Notes under the pieces: generated by a model
What the model was told of the DNA's origin: nothing
The model's input: the letters and a program-made list of their open reading frames with translations, nothing else
The model's database searches: none
Origin: CAYMSO01 sp964393185
GTDB lineage: Bacteria; Patescibacteriota; Dojkabacteria; J137
Direction: 5' to 3'
Assembly (NCBI GenBank): GCA_964393185.1
Contig: CAYMSO010000001.1
Span: 1-64,000 of the forward strand
DNA length: 64,000 nucleotides
Program-made: the position numbers and the translations under genes
Part shown: piece after piece, positions 9,005 to 17,079 of the stretch
Position numbering within the stretch: the stretch's first letter is position 1
Layout of the letters: every line of letters begins with the position of its first letter

Positions 9005-10216
9005 ATGCTAACAGAAGACCTTAGACCCAAAAACCTAGAAGAAATGATTGGCCAACAACACTTAATAGGAAAGGGTATGCCTTTAAGAAACATGCTTGAA
9101 TCAGGACAAATATCGTCTATGATTCTGTGGGGACCTCCAGGTTGTGGAAAGACCACTTTTGCAAGACTTATACCTAACTATGTAAATGCAAACTTTATTA
9201 CATTTTCTGCTGTTGGTGGGAGTGTGAAGGACATTAAGGACATAGTAAAAGCAGCAAAAGACAACAAAAAAGCTTTTAACAAAGATACAGTACTATTTGT
9301 AGACGAAATACATAGATTTAACAAAGCTCAGCAAGATGCCTTTTTGCCACATGTGGAGGATGGAACAATAATTTTGGTGGGTGCGACTACGGAAAATCCA
9401 GGATTTGAAGTTAATGCTCCTCTACTTTCGAGATCTCAAGTTTTCAAATTTAACCAACTTTCGGATGACGAAATTAGGCTAACAATTACAAAAGTCTTTA
9501 AGAGTTATCCTAATCATAAATGGACTGAAGATGCTATACAGTATTTAGTAAATTTTGTAGACGGAGATGCAAGAAAGACGATAAACATAATAAAAGTAGC
9601 AAATTCTATGGCTAAAGAAATAGATGCAAAGGACTTAGAATCAATTTTGCAGAAGAAAACTGTTAAATACGACAAAAAAGGCGATGCGCACTACGATACA
9701 ATTTCGGCATTCATAAAGTCTATGCGAGGAGGCCAACCTAATGCAACTTTACACTACTTAGCTAGGATGATAAATGCAGGAGAAGATCCAGTGTTTATTG
9801 CTCGTAGAATGGTAATTTTTGCATCTGAAGATATAGGAAATGCAAAGCCAAATGCTTTAGTATTGGCTGTCTCTACAATGCAAGCCTGCCAAATGATAGG
9901 GCTGCCCGAGGCAAAAATAATCTTAGCTCAGTGTGCTACTTATTTGGCAACATGTCCTAAATCTATTGCTTCTTATACCGGCATTTCGGAAGCACTTGCG
10001 GATGTCGAAGGAAAAAGCCTCGATCCCATCCCCTTACATTTAAGAAATGCACCTAACCAAGTAATGAAAGATCACGGATATGCTAAAGATCATACTAGAT
10101 ATCCGTGGTTAGAAGCTAAAAATGGAAATATAATTGATCAAGAATATATGCCCCAAAATTTGATTGGCAAAAAATATTATCGATTTAAAGATTTAACAGA
10201 AGATAATTATGAATAA
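9005..10216 (+). CDS. rarA: replication-associated recombination protein A (RarA/MgsA AAA ATPase)
   Basis: 403-aa clamp-loader-like AAA+ ATPase that acts at stalled forks. Walker A is GPPGCGKTT (43-51). Walker B is LFVDEIHRFNKAQQD (97-111), with the IHRFNK signature of the RarA family. The GATTENP sensor-1 segment and the C-terminal tetramerisation region (MRGGQPNATLHYLARM, ASEDIGNA) are all present. Its length is slightly under the usual ~430-450. It overlaps the YbaK-type gene by 8 nt. Confidence 0.95.
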   Translation: MLTEDLRPKNLEEMIGQQHLIGKGMPLRNMLESGQISSMILWGPPGCGKTTFARLIPNYVNANFITFSAVGGSVKDIKDIVKAAKDNKKAFNKDTVLFVDEIHRFNKAQQDAFLPHVEDGTIILVGATTENPGFEVNAPLLSRSQVFKFNQLSDDEIRLTITKVFKSYPNHKWTEDAIQYLVNFVDGDARKTINIIKVANSMAKEIDAKDLESILQKKTVKYDKKGDAHYDTISAFIKSMRGGQPNATLHYLARMINAGEDPVFIARRMVIFASEDIGNAKPNALVLAVSTMQACQMIGLPEAKIILAQCATYLATCPKSIASYTGISEALADVEGKSLDPIPLHLRNAPNQVMKDHGYAKDHTRYPWLEAKNGNIIDQEYMPQNLIGKKYYRFKDLTEDNYE

Positions 10217-10676
10217 CAGGTTCAAGAACTATATAAACAATCTAGCCTTAAATATTAAAATCCAGGAATTTGATAATCATACGCGAACTTCACAAGACGC
10301 AGCCAATATTCTGAATTGCAATATTGGGCAAATTGCTAAATCTATAGTACTAATAGACAGGCAAACCGACTCCTTAGTAATAGTGATTACTAGCGGAGCA
10401 AATAGAGTTGATCTAGATAAAGTATCAAGAATACTGAAAACTACTATAGAAAAAGCGAGTAGCAAAGAGGTAAAAACCAAGTCCGGGTATGAACCAGGAG
10501 GAGTTGCCCCCATTGGATTTAAAGAACATGCAGTTATTTTGATGGATCAAGATCTGCTTTCTTTCGATAAAATCTGGCCGTCTGCAGGGACTTTAAATTC
10601 ATTATTCCAAATCAAACCTAGTGAATTATTAAAAATTTCTAATGCGCAAATCGTGGATATAGCTCTGGAAAAATGA
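10209..10676 (+). CDS. YbaK/EbsC-type aminoacyl-tRNA deacylase
   Basis: 155-aa protein of the YbaK/ProX family. It shows the family core AKSIVLID, then DLDKVSRIL, and the SGYEPGGVAPIGF signature, with the GTLNSLFQI segment before a C-terminal strand. Members hydrolyse mischarged tRNA, often Cys- or Ala-tRNA(Pro). The ProRS in this window lacks its own editing insertion, so trans-editing for proline is a reasonable inference. The gene is coupled to rarA by an 8-nt overlap. Confidence 0.87.
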   Translation: MNNRFKNYINNLALNIKIQEFDNHTRTSQDAANILNCNIGQIAKSIVLIDRQTDSLVIVITSGANRVDLDKVSRILKTTIEKASSKEVKTKSGYEPGGVAPIGFKEHAVILMDQDLLSFDKIWPSAGTLNSLFQIKPSELLKISNAQIVDIALEK

Positions 10677-10781
10677 TACAAAAGATTCATATCTTAAAAT
10701 TACACTATAATGCATGTTCTTTAGAAGCTACGGCTATAAATTTTGCAGATATTAATTAATAATAATTTTTAATCAAAACAT

Positions 10782-11030
10782 ATGATTATAATAGGTACGA
10801 TTGGTGCAACACTTACTTTAGCAGCTTTTCTGGGTAATCAATTTAATAAACTGAAAAATGATTCAGCTCTTTATGATTTATTGAATTTAATAGCCAGTAT
10901 ATTTTTGATTGCATATGCTATTTCGGTAAAAGGTTATCCTTTTATTGTTTTGAATACAATTTGGGGATTAGTATCTCTAAAAGATGTTTTAAAGTATATA
11001 ATTGTAAAATACAATATTAAATTTCAGTAA
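10782..11030 (+). CDS. small CBU_0592-like membrane protein
   Basis: 82-aa protein with about three hydrophobic helices (2-20, 30-48, 52-72). The pattern LYDLLNLIAS, then a gap, then YPFIVLNTIWGLVSL resembles the CBU_0592-like membrane domain. Function unknown. An ATG start is used without a Shine-Dalgarno sequence. Confidence 0.7.
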   Translation: MIIIGTIGATLTLAAFLGNQFNKLKNDSALYDLLNLIASIFLIAYAISVKGYPFIVLNTIWGLVSLKDVLKYIIVKYNIKFQ

Positions 11031-11086
11031 TTTGGTATTAATATCTACAATTATCTTTGCTAGTATTATTTAGTTATAGTCACTTA

Positions 11087-11866
11087 ATGAATAATCTTTA
11101 TGCGTTAATAACTGGAGGGTCTAGTGGAATAGGTTTTGAAATAGCCAGATCGTTAGGCAAAAGAGGTTATAACTTAATCTTAGTTTCTTCTAATATTGAC
11201 AAACTCGTAGCGGCCAAAGATAGGTTAACAAAAGAATTTAACAATATAAGCGTGAAGGTGATAGCTAAGGACCTGTGTTTGCAAGAATCTGCAAAACAAG
11301 TATACGAACTTTTGATTACTGAAAATATAATGATAGATATTTTAGTGAACAATGCGGGCTTTGGAACTTGGGGCAAATTTGGGACTACAGATCTAGATAA
11401 GGAACTAGCTTTAGTAGATGTAAATATTAAGGCTTTGGTGCACCTTACAAAACTATTTATCAAAGATATGCTACAACGAAACGAAGGAATGATATTAAAT
11501 GTAGGCTCTACTGCTGGATTTTTTCCAATTCCGGAAATGGCTAATTATGCAGCATCTAAAGCTTTTGTAAACAGTTTTACAGAAGCTATTAGGTATGAAC
11601 ATCAGAATACTAATTTAAAAATTACACTGTTATGCCCATCTGCTGTAGATACAGGTTTTGCACAAAGGGCAGGTATGCAGAGCTCGAGGTTATTTAGAAA
11701 GGGTAATATGCTCAGTGCAGAATTTGTTGCAGAAAAAGCTATAGATGGATTGTTTAAAAATAAATTCAAAGTTATACCAGGAAGAAAACAGAAATTACTT
11801 TTGCCATTTTTAAATCTTTTACCTAGAAAGTTTCTGTTAAAATTTCTTCATAATTCAATTCGATAA
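11087..11866 (+). CDS. short-chain dehydrogenase/reductase (SDR)
   Basis: NAD(P)-dependent oxidoreductase of the classical SDR type, 259 aa from the ATG at 11087. Residues 9-16 read TGGSSGIG (cofactor loop); further on come NNAGFG, the Ser of GSTAGF and the catalytic YAASK. The reading frame opens at a TTG at 11057, but starting at 11087 places the glycine motif at the normal distance from the N-terminus. The substrate is unknown. The HTTM gene starts 5 bp after its stop. Confidence 0.88.
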   Translation: MNNLYALITGGSSGIGFEIARSLGKRGYNLILVSSNIDKLVAAKDRLTKEFNNISVKVIAKDLCLQESAKQVYELLITENIMIDILVNNAGFGTWGKFGTTDLDKELALVDVNIKALVHLTKLFIKDMLQRNEGMILNVGSTAGFFPIPEMANYAASKAFVNSFTEAIRYEHQNTNLKITLLCPSAVDTGFAQRAGMQSSRLFRKGNMLSAEFVAEKAIDGLFKNKFKVIPGRKQKLLLPFLNLLPRKFLLKFLHNSIR

Positions 11867-11871
11867 CCAAT

Positions 11872-13401
11872 TTGAAAAAAATAATTAGTAGATTCAATGC
11901 CAAAAATCTGGTAGTAAATGAGCTTAGAAAAACAATTTCTGTCGATCTAAGGTCTTTAGCCCTATTTAGAATTTGCCTCGCATTAGTTGTAATAGCCGAT
12001 TTGATAGCACGACTTCCAGATTTAAAAGCTTTTTACACAGGAGAAGGTGTTTTGTCGCTTACGGAAAACGAAAAGGGAAAAATTATATTTTCGAATTATT
12101 TATCAATACATAGATTGAGCAATAATTTAGATTTTCAAATAATACTTTTTCTTTTGGCTATCTTTTTTGCGATCGGAATGCTTTTGGGCTATCGAACTAA
12201 GTTTATGATTCTAATGACATGGCTGTTAAACATCTCTCTTCAAAATCGAAATTTTTTAATACTTTCTGGTGCAGATGTTTTACTTAGAATGTCTTTATTT
12301 TGGGCACTTTTCGTTCCGTTAAATAGATATTTTTCTTTAGACTCACTTAATCAAGGTACTAAACCAAAAAATAACAGAATAGTGGAAATTGGAGGTTTGG
12401 CTCTTATTCTTCAGGTTTGCTTTGTGTATTTTTTTACAGTTATTTTAAAAAATGGAGTTGAGTGGAGAACAGAATTTACAGCTGTTTATTATGCACTAAA
12501 TTTAGAAATGTTTACCACGCTACTTGGAGAAACATTATTTAAATATAAAAATTTAATGTGGTTTTTAACAATTTCTACTTATATTTTTGAGGCAATAGTA
12601 GCATTCTTAATCTTGTTTCCTATAAAAAACTGGCTATTTAGAACTACAGCCATAATATTATTATTTTTTATGCATATCGGATTTTTTAGCAGTATGCATT
12701 TGGGGATTTTCCCGTTTATTAGCATTGCTTCCACAATTGCTTTGATCCCAACAGAGGTGTGGAATATATCACAGCAAAAACTACAGAATCTTCGTTCAAT
12801 TATTTACAAAAAAATTATCACTAATCGAATTAATTTAAAAATTTTCCTCAAAATCATTTATCCCGAAGGTAGAACTTATATACGTGACCATTTTTATATA
12901 TTTTTGGTAATGAGCATTATTTGTTCTTTCAGTCTAATTATTGTATTTTCTTGGAATTTAAGTACAATCGATAGTGGTTATGCTTTGCCAAAACCTGCCC
13001 AAAAACTAGCAACTTTATTAAGACTAGATCAAAAATGGGATATGTTTGCACCCTTTCCTAGTAGACAAGACGGATGGTACGTGGTCGAAGCAGTCAAAGA
13101 TAACCAGCAAAGACAATTTATTTTTAACTATGATATTAATCAATATACAACTTTTAGTAAGCCAGATAATATTTCAGCTACATATATTAATTCAAGATGG
13201 AGAAAATATTTAAGTAATCTAACAACAAACAGTTTTACTTATTACCGAAACGGTTATGCACAATATTTATGCGAAAGATTCAATTTGAATAAAGATATTA
13301 ATTATATAGAAATCTACTTTATGGAGATTATGTCATTACCAGATTACAAAGAAGCGCCAGCTACTAAACATTTACTTTTTACATACAATTGCCCAAGATG
13401 A
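11872..13401 (+). CDS. HTTM-domain membrane protein (gamma-carboxylase-like)
   Basis: 509-aa protein. Its N-terminal two-thirds forms the HTTM module related to vitamin K-dependent gamma-carboxylase: LALFRICLALVVIADLI, FYTGEGVLS, several helices, and a later helix with LFFMHIGFFSSMHLG. A loop and another helix at about 345-365 precede a C-terminal soluble part containing QKWDMFAPFPS. Start is TTG at 11872, 5 nt after the SDR stop. There is no in-frame ATG before the first helix. The bacterial HTTM reaction is mostly undefined. Confidence 0.82.
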   Translation: MKKIISRFNAKNLVVNELRKTISVDLRSLALFRICLALVVIADLIARLPDLKAFYTGEGVLSLTENEKGKIIFSNYLSIHRLSNNLDFQIILFLLAIFFAIGMLLGYRTKFMILMTWLLNISLQNRNFLILSGADVLLRMSLFWALFVPLNRYFSLDSLNQGTKPKNNRIVEIGGLALILQVCFVYFFTVILKNGVEWRTEFTAVYYALNLEMFTTLLGETLFKYKNLMWFLTISTYIFEAIVAFLILFPIKNWLFRTTAIILLFFMHIGFFSSMHLGIFPFISIASTIALIPTEVWNISQQKLQNLRSIIYKKIITNRINLKIFLKIIYPEGRTYIRDHFYIFLVMSIICSFSLIIVFSWNLSTIDSGYALPKPAQKLATLLRLDQKWDMFAPFPSRQDGWYVVEAVKDNQQRQFIFNYDINQYTTFSKPDNISATYINSRWRKYLSNLTTNSFTYYRNGYAQYLCERFNLNKDINYIEIYFMEIMSLPDYKEAPATKHLLFTYNCPR

Positions 13402-14585
13402 TGAACTATCCAAAACTTGTACTTAAAAAAGATAAAGATTATCCAATCAGGCAAAAACATCACTGGATATTTTCCGGTGCAGTACAAAGTTTTCCTAAAG
13501 TGTCAGATGGAGAAATAGTTAGTGTATATAGTTCGAAACAGCAATTCTTAGGCTATGCATTCATTAATACTAAATCGCAAATTATTGGACGAATGATAGA
13601 TTTTGAAAATATAGATCCCTTTGAACATATTAAAAATAAAATAGTTAACGCTTATGAGTTAAGAAAGAAATTGTTTAAAGAAGAAATAACGAATTCTTAT
13701 AGACTAGTCAATTCTGAGGGAGATGGCATTTCTGGATTGACAATAGATAAATATAGTAATGCTTTAGTAATACAAATCAGCTCCCTTGGACTAGAAAGAA
13801 TTAAACATAAGATAGTAGATATATTAGTTAGTGTAATAAAACCTGATATTATTTTCGAAAAATCTAATATGCCAGCAAGAAAGAATGAAGGCTTGAGTAG
13901 TTCAGAAGGAACATTGTATGAAAAGCAACCCAAATCATCCATGCAAGTTCAAATGAGGGAAAATAATATTTTGTTTAATATAGATTTGCAAAACTCACAT
14001 AAGACTGGTTTTTATTTGGATCAGCGTGAGATGCGAAAACTAGTTGGCGAAATGAGTTTGGATAAAAAAGTACTTAATTGTTTTAGTTATACAGGTGGAT
14101 TTTCTTTGTATGCTGCTGTGAACGGTGCGAAAGCTGTCTGCTCTATAGATATTTCGCGTGAAGTAATTGATCAAGCAAAAGAGAATTTTGATATTAATGG
14201 GTTAAAACCAAGTAGTTATGAATTCTTAACTCAAGACGTTTTTAAATATCTTAGCGAACAACAGGAGCTTAATTATGATTTTGTAATTTTAGACCCTCCG
14301 GCGTTTGCTAAGAAGAAATCTGATTACTATAACGCACTAAGAGGCTATGGTCAAATTAATAGACTTGCAATGCAGAAAATCAAACCTAAATCTTTTCTGC
14401 TAACCTGCTCTTGTTCTTATCATGTAGACGAAGAAAGTTTTAAGCAAGTTATATCTAAGTCTGCACATGAAGCTAAGAGAAATGTGAAAATTATTTCGAG
14501 CCATAGAATAGCTTCTGATCATACAATTAATGTGTTCCATCCAGAGCTTAATTATCTAAAAAGCTTTTTGCTTTATGTTGAATGA
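13398..14585 (+). CDS. PUA-domain class I SAM methyltransferase (RlmI-like)
   Basis: Probable 23S rRNA cytosine-C5 methyltransferase of the RlmI/RlmK family, 395 aa. An N-terminal PUA domain (HHWIFSGAV) is followed by an RNA-binding middle part and a Rossmann methyltransferase. In the latter, VLNCFSYTGGFSLYA binds SAM, LDPPAF is the catalytic-site motif and TCSCSYH contributes the catalytic Cys. The ATG at 13398 overlaps the HTTM stop (ATGA); a TTG at 13389 is also in frame. The site methylated cannot be assigned. Confidence 0.9.
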   Translation: MMNYPKLVLKKDKDYPIRQKHHWIFSGAVQSFPKVSDGEIVSVYSSKQQFLGYAFINTKSQIIGRMIDFENIDPFEHIKNKIVNAYELRKKLFKEEITNSYRLVNSEGDGISGLTIDKYSNALVIQISSLGLERIKHKIVDILVSVIKPDIIFEKSNMPARKNEGLSSSEGTLYEKQPKSSMQVQMRENNILFNIDLQNSHKTGFYLDQREMRKLVGEMSLDKKVLNCFSYTGGFSLYAAVNGAKAVCSIDISREVIDQAKENFDINGLKPSSYEFLTQDVFKYLSEQQELNYDFVILDPPAFAKKKSDYYNALRGYGQINRLAMQKIKPKSFLLTCSCSYHVDEESFKQVISKSAHEAKRNVKIISSHRIASDHTINVFHPELNYLKSFLLYVE

Positions 14586-14613
14586 AGCTTGATATTACTT
14601 TTGTAAAAATATA

Positions 14614-14629
14614 TACTACTTGTGTAGTA
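14614..14629 (+). promoter_or_regulatory. 6-bp dyad upstream of the CxxC membrane protein
   Basis: TACTAC-TTGT-GTAGTA is a perfect inverted repeat. It overlaps a possible -10 (TATACT, 14612-14617) and ends 8 nt before the ATG at 14638. It could be an operator or a short leader hairpin. Confidence 0.35.
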
Positions 14630-14637
14630 GTAAATTT

Positions 14638-15303
14638 ATGATTATTAAATCTCTTAGAAAAATATTTACACAAACTGAATACATTTTAGTAATGCTAATC
14701 AGTTTTTTTGTAATGCTTTTAGCATATTATTTGGCAATCGAATTTACCGGCGGCTGGAATAATTTCGTAAATTCTAATTCTAATATTTATATTTTTTTAC
14801 AAATAATCTTAAGTCTAACCAATGCCATTCTGGCAGGTATTGCAATAGCAATGCTAGTATACGTATTTAAAGCAAAAAAGTCTGCCAACAATTTTAATAA
14901 TGTTCAAACCTTGTTATCATTATTTTTCTCTCTTGCAACTACAGGTTGCTATGTTTGCGGTACAGTTTTATTACCGACAATAGGTATTGGTGTAAGTTTA
15001 GTAAATTTGCCATTTGGAGGTTTAGAAGTAAAAGCACTTACGATTTTATTGATGATTTATGCTATAAGAGAGTATTCAAAAATAATAACCGGGGTTTGTG
15101 ATTGGAGTAAACCTACACTTTATGTTTTTAACTTAAATAATAGGTTTAACATTAAAATCAATAGTAATCATATTGCAATGATTAAAAATTTTTCTTTGAT
15201 GATTGGATTTGCACTTATACTTTTACTTCTACCATCACTAAATATTAAATCAGGCCTATTGAACACAGAAAATAGAGCTTTCTGTCCATATAGTGCTAGA
15301 TAA
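14638..15303 (+). CDS. polytopic membrane protein with CxxC motif
   Basis: 221-aa protein with about five membrane helices. One begins with TGCYVCGT, a CxxC pair in or near the membrane, followed by VNLPFGGLEVKALTILL. I recall similar Cys-pair plus LPFGGLE membrane proteins of unknown role in other microbes, but I cannot name the family. The ATG at 14638 is preferred over a TTG at 14620, which falls inside the promoter/dyad region. Redox or metal binding through the CxxC is possible but unproven. It lies between the RlmI-like and peptidase genes. Confidence 0.6.
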   Translation: MIIKSLRKIFTQTEYILVMLISFFVMLLAYYLAIEFTGGWNNFVNSNSNIYIFLQIILSLTNAILAGIAIAMLVYVFKAKKSANNFNNVQTLLSLFFSLATTGCYVCGTVLLPTIGIGVSLVNLPFGGLEVKALTILLMIYAIREYSKIITGVCDWSKPTLYVFNLNNRFNIKINSNHIAMIKNFSLMIGFALILLLLPSLNIKSGLLNTENRAFCPYSAR

Positions 15304-15348
15304 TTTAGTGACATTACTTTAATATACTTATAGTTAATTAGCTTGTGT

Positions 15349-15987
15349 ATGTTCGAAGTAACTCATACTACTAGCGAAAATGATGATTTATTACAAAAAG
15401 CTCTGACTGAACTCGAATTGTTCTGTGGATTTGAACTTCAACGTAAGCCTAGTTTGTTTATTATTAATCATTGGAATACTGTTGATAAATTGTGGTATAC
15501 AAATAGTAGAAGTAATAACATATTCGGATGGATCAATGGAGATTACGTTTTCGTAGTTTCTAAAGAATTATACACTTTATCTACCAAAAACTGGTTTCCA
15601 CCAAAGGCTGATACTTATTATATGTTAATAAAACATGAACTGAGCCATATTTTTTTCCAAGAAATGTCTGGTTATTATTATAAGCCCACGTGGTTATGGG
15701 AAGGATTTGCTATATTTGCTTCTGGTCAGAATACTATCAAACATAAACCAACCAAATTCATCAATTTTATTGATTGCTATAGTAAAAACACTGAGGAACT
15801 TTACAGCGAAGCAGGTTTTGCAGTTGATTGTATTATTAAGAAGTTTGGAAAAGATAAGCTTTTTTCTTTTATAAAAAGCGCTAATCTTTCAACAAATTAT
15901 GTGGACCTAGAAAAGCTTTTTCGTGAAATTTTTAATGAGGAATTAAATTACGCTAACTTTAATCAATGGCTGTCTTTGAATGAATAG
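15349..15987 (+). CDS. gluzincin-type metallopeptidase (peptidase MA-like)
   Basis: 212-aa protein. HELSH (96-100) is the zinc HExxH motif, and WLWEGFA places the third ligand Glu at 118, in the gluzincin spacing. This matches the peptidase MA-like group. No clear signal peptide or membrane segment is present, so it may be cytosolic. The ATG at 15349 is chosen over a TTG two codons upstream. A -10-like TATAGT lies about 14 nt before it. Confidence 0.78.
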   Translation: MFEVTHTTSENDDLLQKALTELELFCGFELQRKPSLFIINHWNTVDKLWYTNSRSNNIFGWINGDYVFVVSKELYTLSTKNWFPPKADTYYMLIKHELSHIFFQEMSGYYYKPTWLWEGFAIFASGQNTIKHKPTKFINFIDCYSKNTEELYSEAGFAVDCIIKKFGKDKLFSFIKSANLSTNYVDLEKLFREIFNEELNYANFNQWLSLNE

Positions 15988-16020
15988 AATTAGAATCTAC
16001 TTCTAAACTTTAGAGACTGC

Positions 16021-16026
16021 TATAAT
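16021..16026 (+). promoter_or_regulatory. extended -10 box before the DUF4345-like gene
   Basis: TATAAT preceded by TGC. The open reading frame begins with a GTG directly after it, which could not be in the transcript. The in-frame ATG at 16054 is therefore the likely start, with a leader of about 20 nt. Confidence 0.55.
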
Positions 16027-16053
16027 GTGAATGTAAATTTTATTAAATATACC

Positions 16054-16395
16054 ATGGACGATATTCAAAATGTTATAGCTTTAATTACTTGTGGATTAGG
16101 ACTCTTTGGATACTTATTTCCTAGAAAGGTTATAAAAATAGTCGGTCTCTCCATAGAAAACTGGAGTGGTTACATAGAAATTAAAGCAACATATGGTGGA
16201 GGATTCTTTGCAATGGGGCTAGCGGCAATGATTCTTAATGATGTTACAGCCTATAAAATGCTCGGGGCTTTATATCTAGGACTTGGGTTAAGTAGAATAC
16301 TTACCATTGTTTTGGCTAAAAAACAGCTCGAGGTAAACAATACATTTGCTTTCTTACTTTTTGAGGTTGTAGCAGGAGCATTATTAATCTTTTGA
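16054..16395 (+). CDS. small DUF4345-like membrane protein
   Basis: 113-aa protein from the ATG at 16054, with four predicted helices. The segment EIKATYGGGFFAMGL and then LGALYLGLGLSRILTI fits the DUF4345 pattern (Glu-Ala-Tyr-Gly-Gly, later Gly-x-x-x-x-Arg). Function unknown. The upstream GTG at 16027 abuts the -10 box and is unlikely to be used. Confidence 0.68.
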   Translation: MDDIQNVIALITCGLGLFGYLFPRKVIKIVGLSIENWSGYIEIKATYGGGFFAMGLAAMILNDVTAYKMLGALYLGLGLSRILTIVLAKKQLEVNNTFAFLLFEVVAGALLIF

Positions 16396-16449
16396 TTAGC
16401 TTAAAATATTAAGTTGATTAGAAAGTAAGTTTTTAGTTTTGCTCACATT

Positions 16450-17022
16450 TTAAAGAACAATTGAACTTCCATTTTTTATTTTGATTATTTCTTGTTCTAA
16501 ATCATCTATTCTCTTGTGTAGATTAATATTTTCCATTAACCCTGCATAAGAGTATTTAATGTATGTGATTACCAGCATCAAGATTAAAGAAATTGTAAAT
16601 ACAAATAAACGCAATATTGACCCCAAAAACTTTATAAACTGTGGATAAACATTAGATTTAAATCCGGTTTCTCCTTTCTCTTCTTCATCCGAACTGATCA
16701 AATCTTCTATTTTATTTTTAATATCTCCTGGTGTTTGCCCAACTGTAGTTACAACTTTGTCTAGATTCAATAGCTGATTTCCTAATTCGGTCTTTTCGAA
16801 AACTATTTCTGTAACATCTGTGTATATTCTAGGAGTGAACAGAGTCGTGATTGCCGCAGCAAAAGAAATATAAAAAATTATAGTCAAAATTATAAATGCG
16901 CAAGTAATTATTTTTCTATAAAGAAAAAATATAGCAAATATTGCTAGTATTACTGTAAATAAAATCCAAGTTATTATCGAATACCCCAACATAAAACTAG
17001 ATTGAATAAAGAATTGTAACAT
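16450..17022 (-). CDS. orphan membrane protein with C-terminal coiled coil
   Basis: Not recognised. The 190-aa protein has about three hydrophobic helices (12-35, 38-62, about 132-160). Between them lies an extracytoplasmic acidic loop, and a short coiled coil (about 165-185) follows. The annotated ATG at 17022 lies 1 nt after a strong hairpin. The next in-frame ATG at 16989 (residue 12) is a credible alternative. It lies downstream of the RND pump gene on the same strand. Confidence 0.55.
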   Translation of the reverse strand: MLQFFIQSSFMLGYSIITWILFTVILAIFAIFFLYRKIITCAFIILTIIFYISFAAAITTLFTPRIYTDVTEIVFEKTELGNQLLNLDKVVTTVGQTPGDIKNKIEDLISSDEEEKGETGFKSNVYPQFIKFLGSILRLFVFTISLILMLVITYIKYSYAGLMENINLHKRIDDLEQEIIKIKNGSSIVL

Positions 17023-17023
17023 T

Positions 17024-17061
17024 TAGCTGGGAGTTGGACAAACCTGTCCAACTCCCAGCTA
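17024..17061 (-). terminator. perfect 17-bp hairpin between the RND gene and the next gene
   Basis: Arms 17024-17040 and 17045-17061 are perfectly complementary with a 4-nt loop. It sits 18 nt after the RND stop and 1 nt before the ATG of the next minus-strand gene. A T-rich tract follows only inside that gene. It could terminate the RND transcript or hide the next start codon. Confidence 0.65.
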
Positions 17062-17079
17062 GTGGTAATTTTTATGTGT

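Noticed and set aside
10673..10759. 28-codon ORF overlapping the YbaK-type gene by an ATGA
   Set aside because: Too short to support, with no recognisable protein features.
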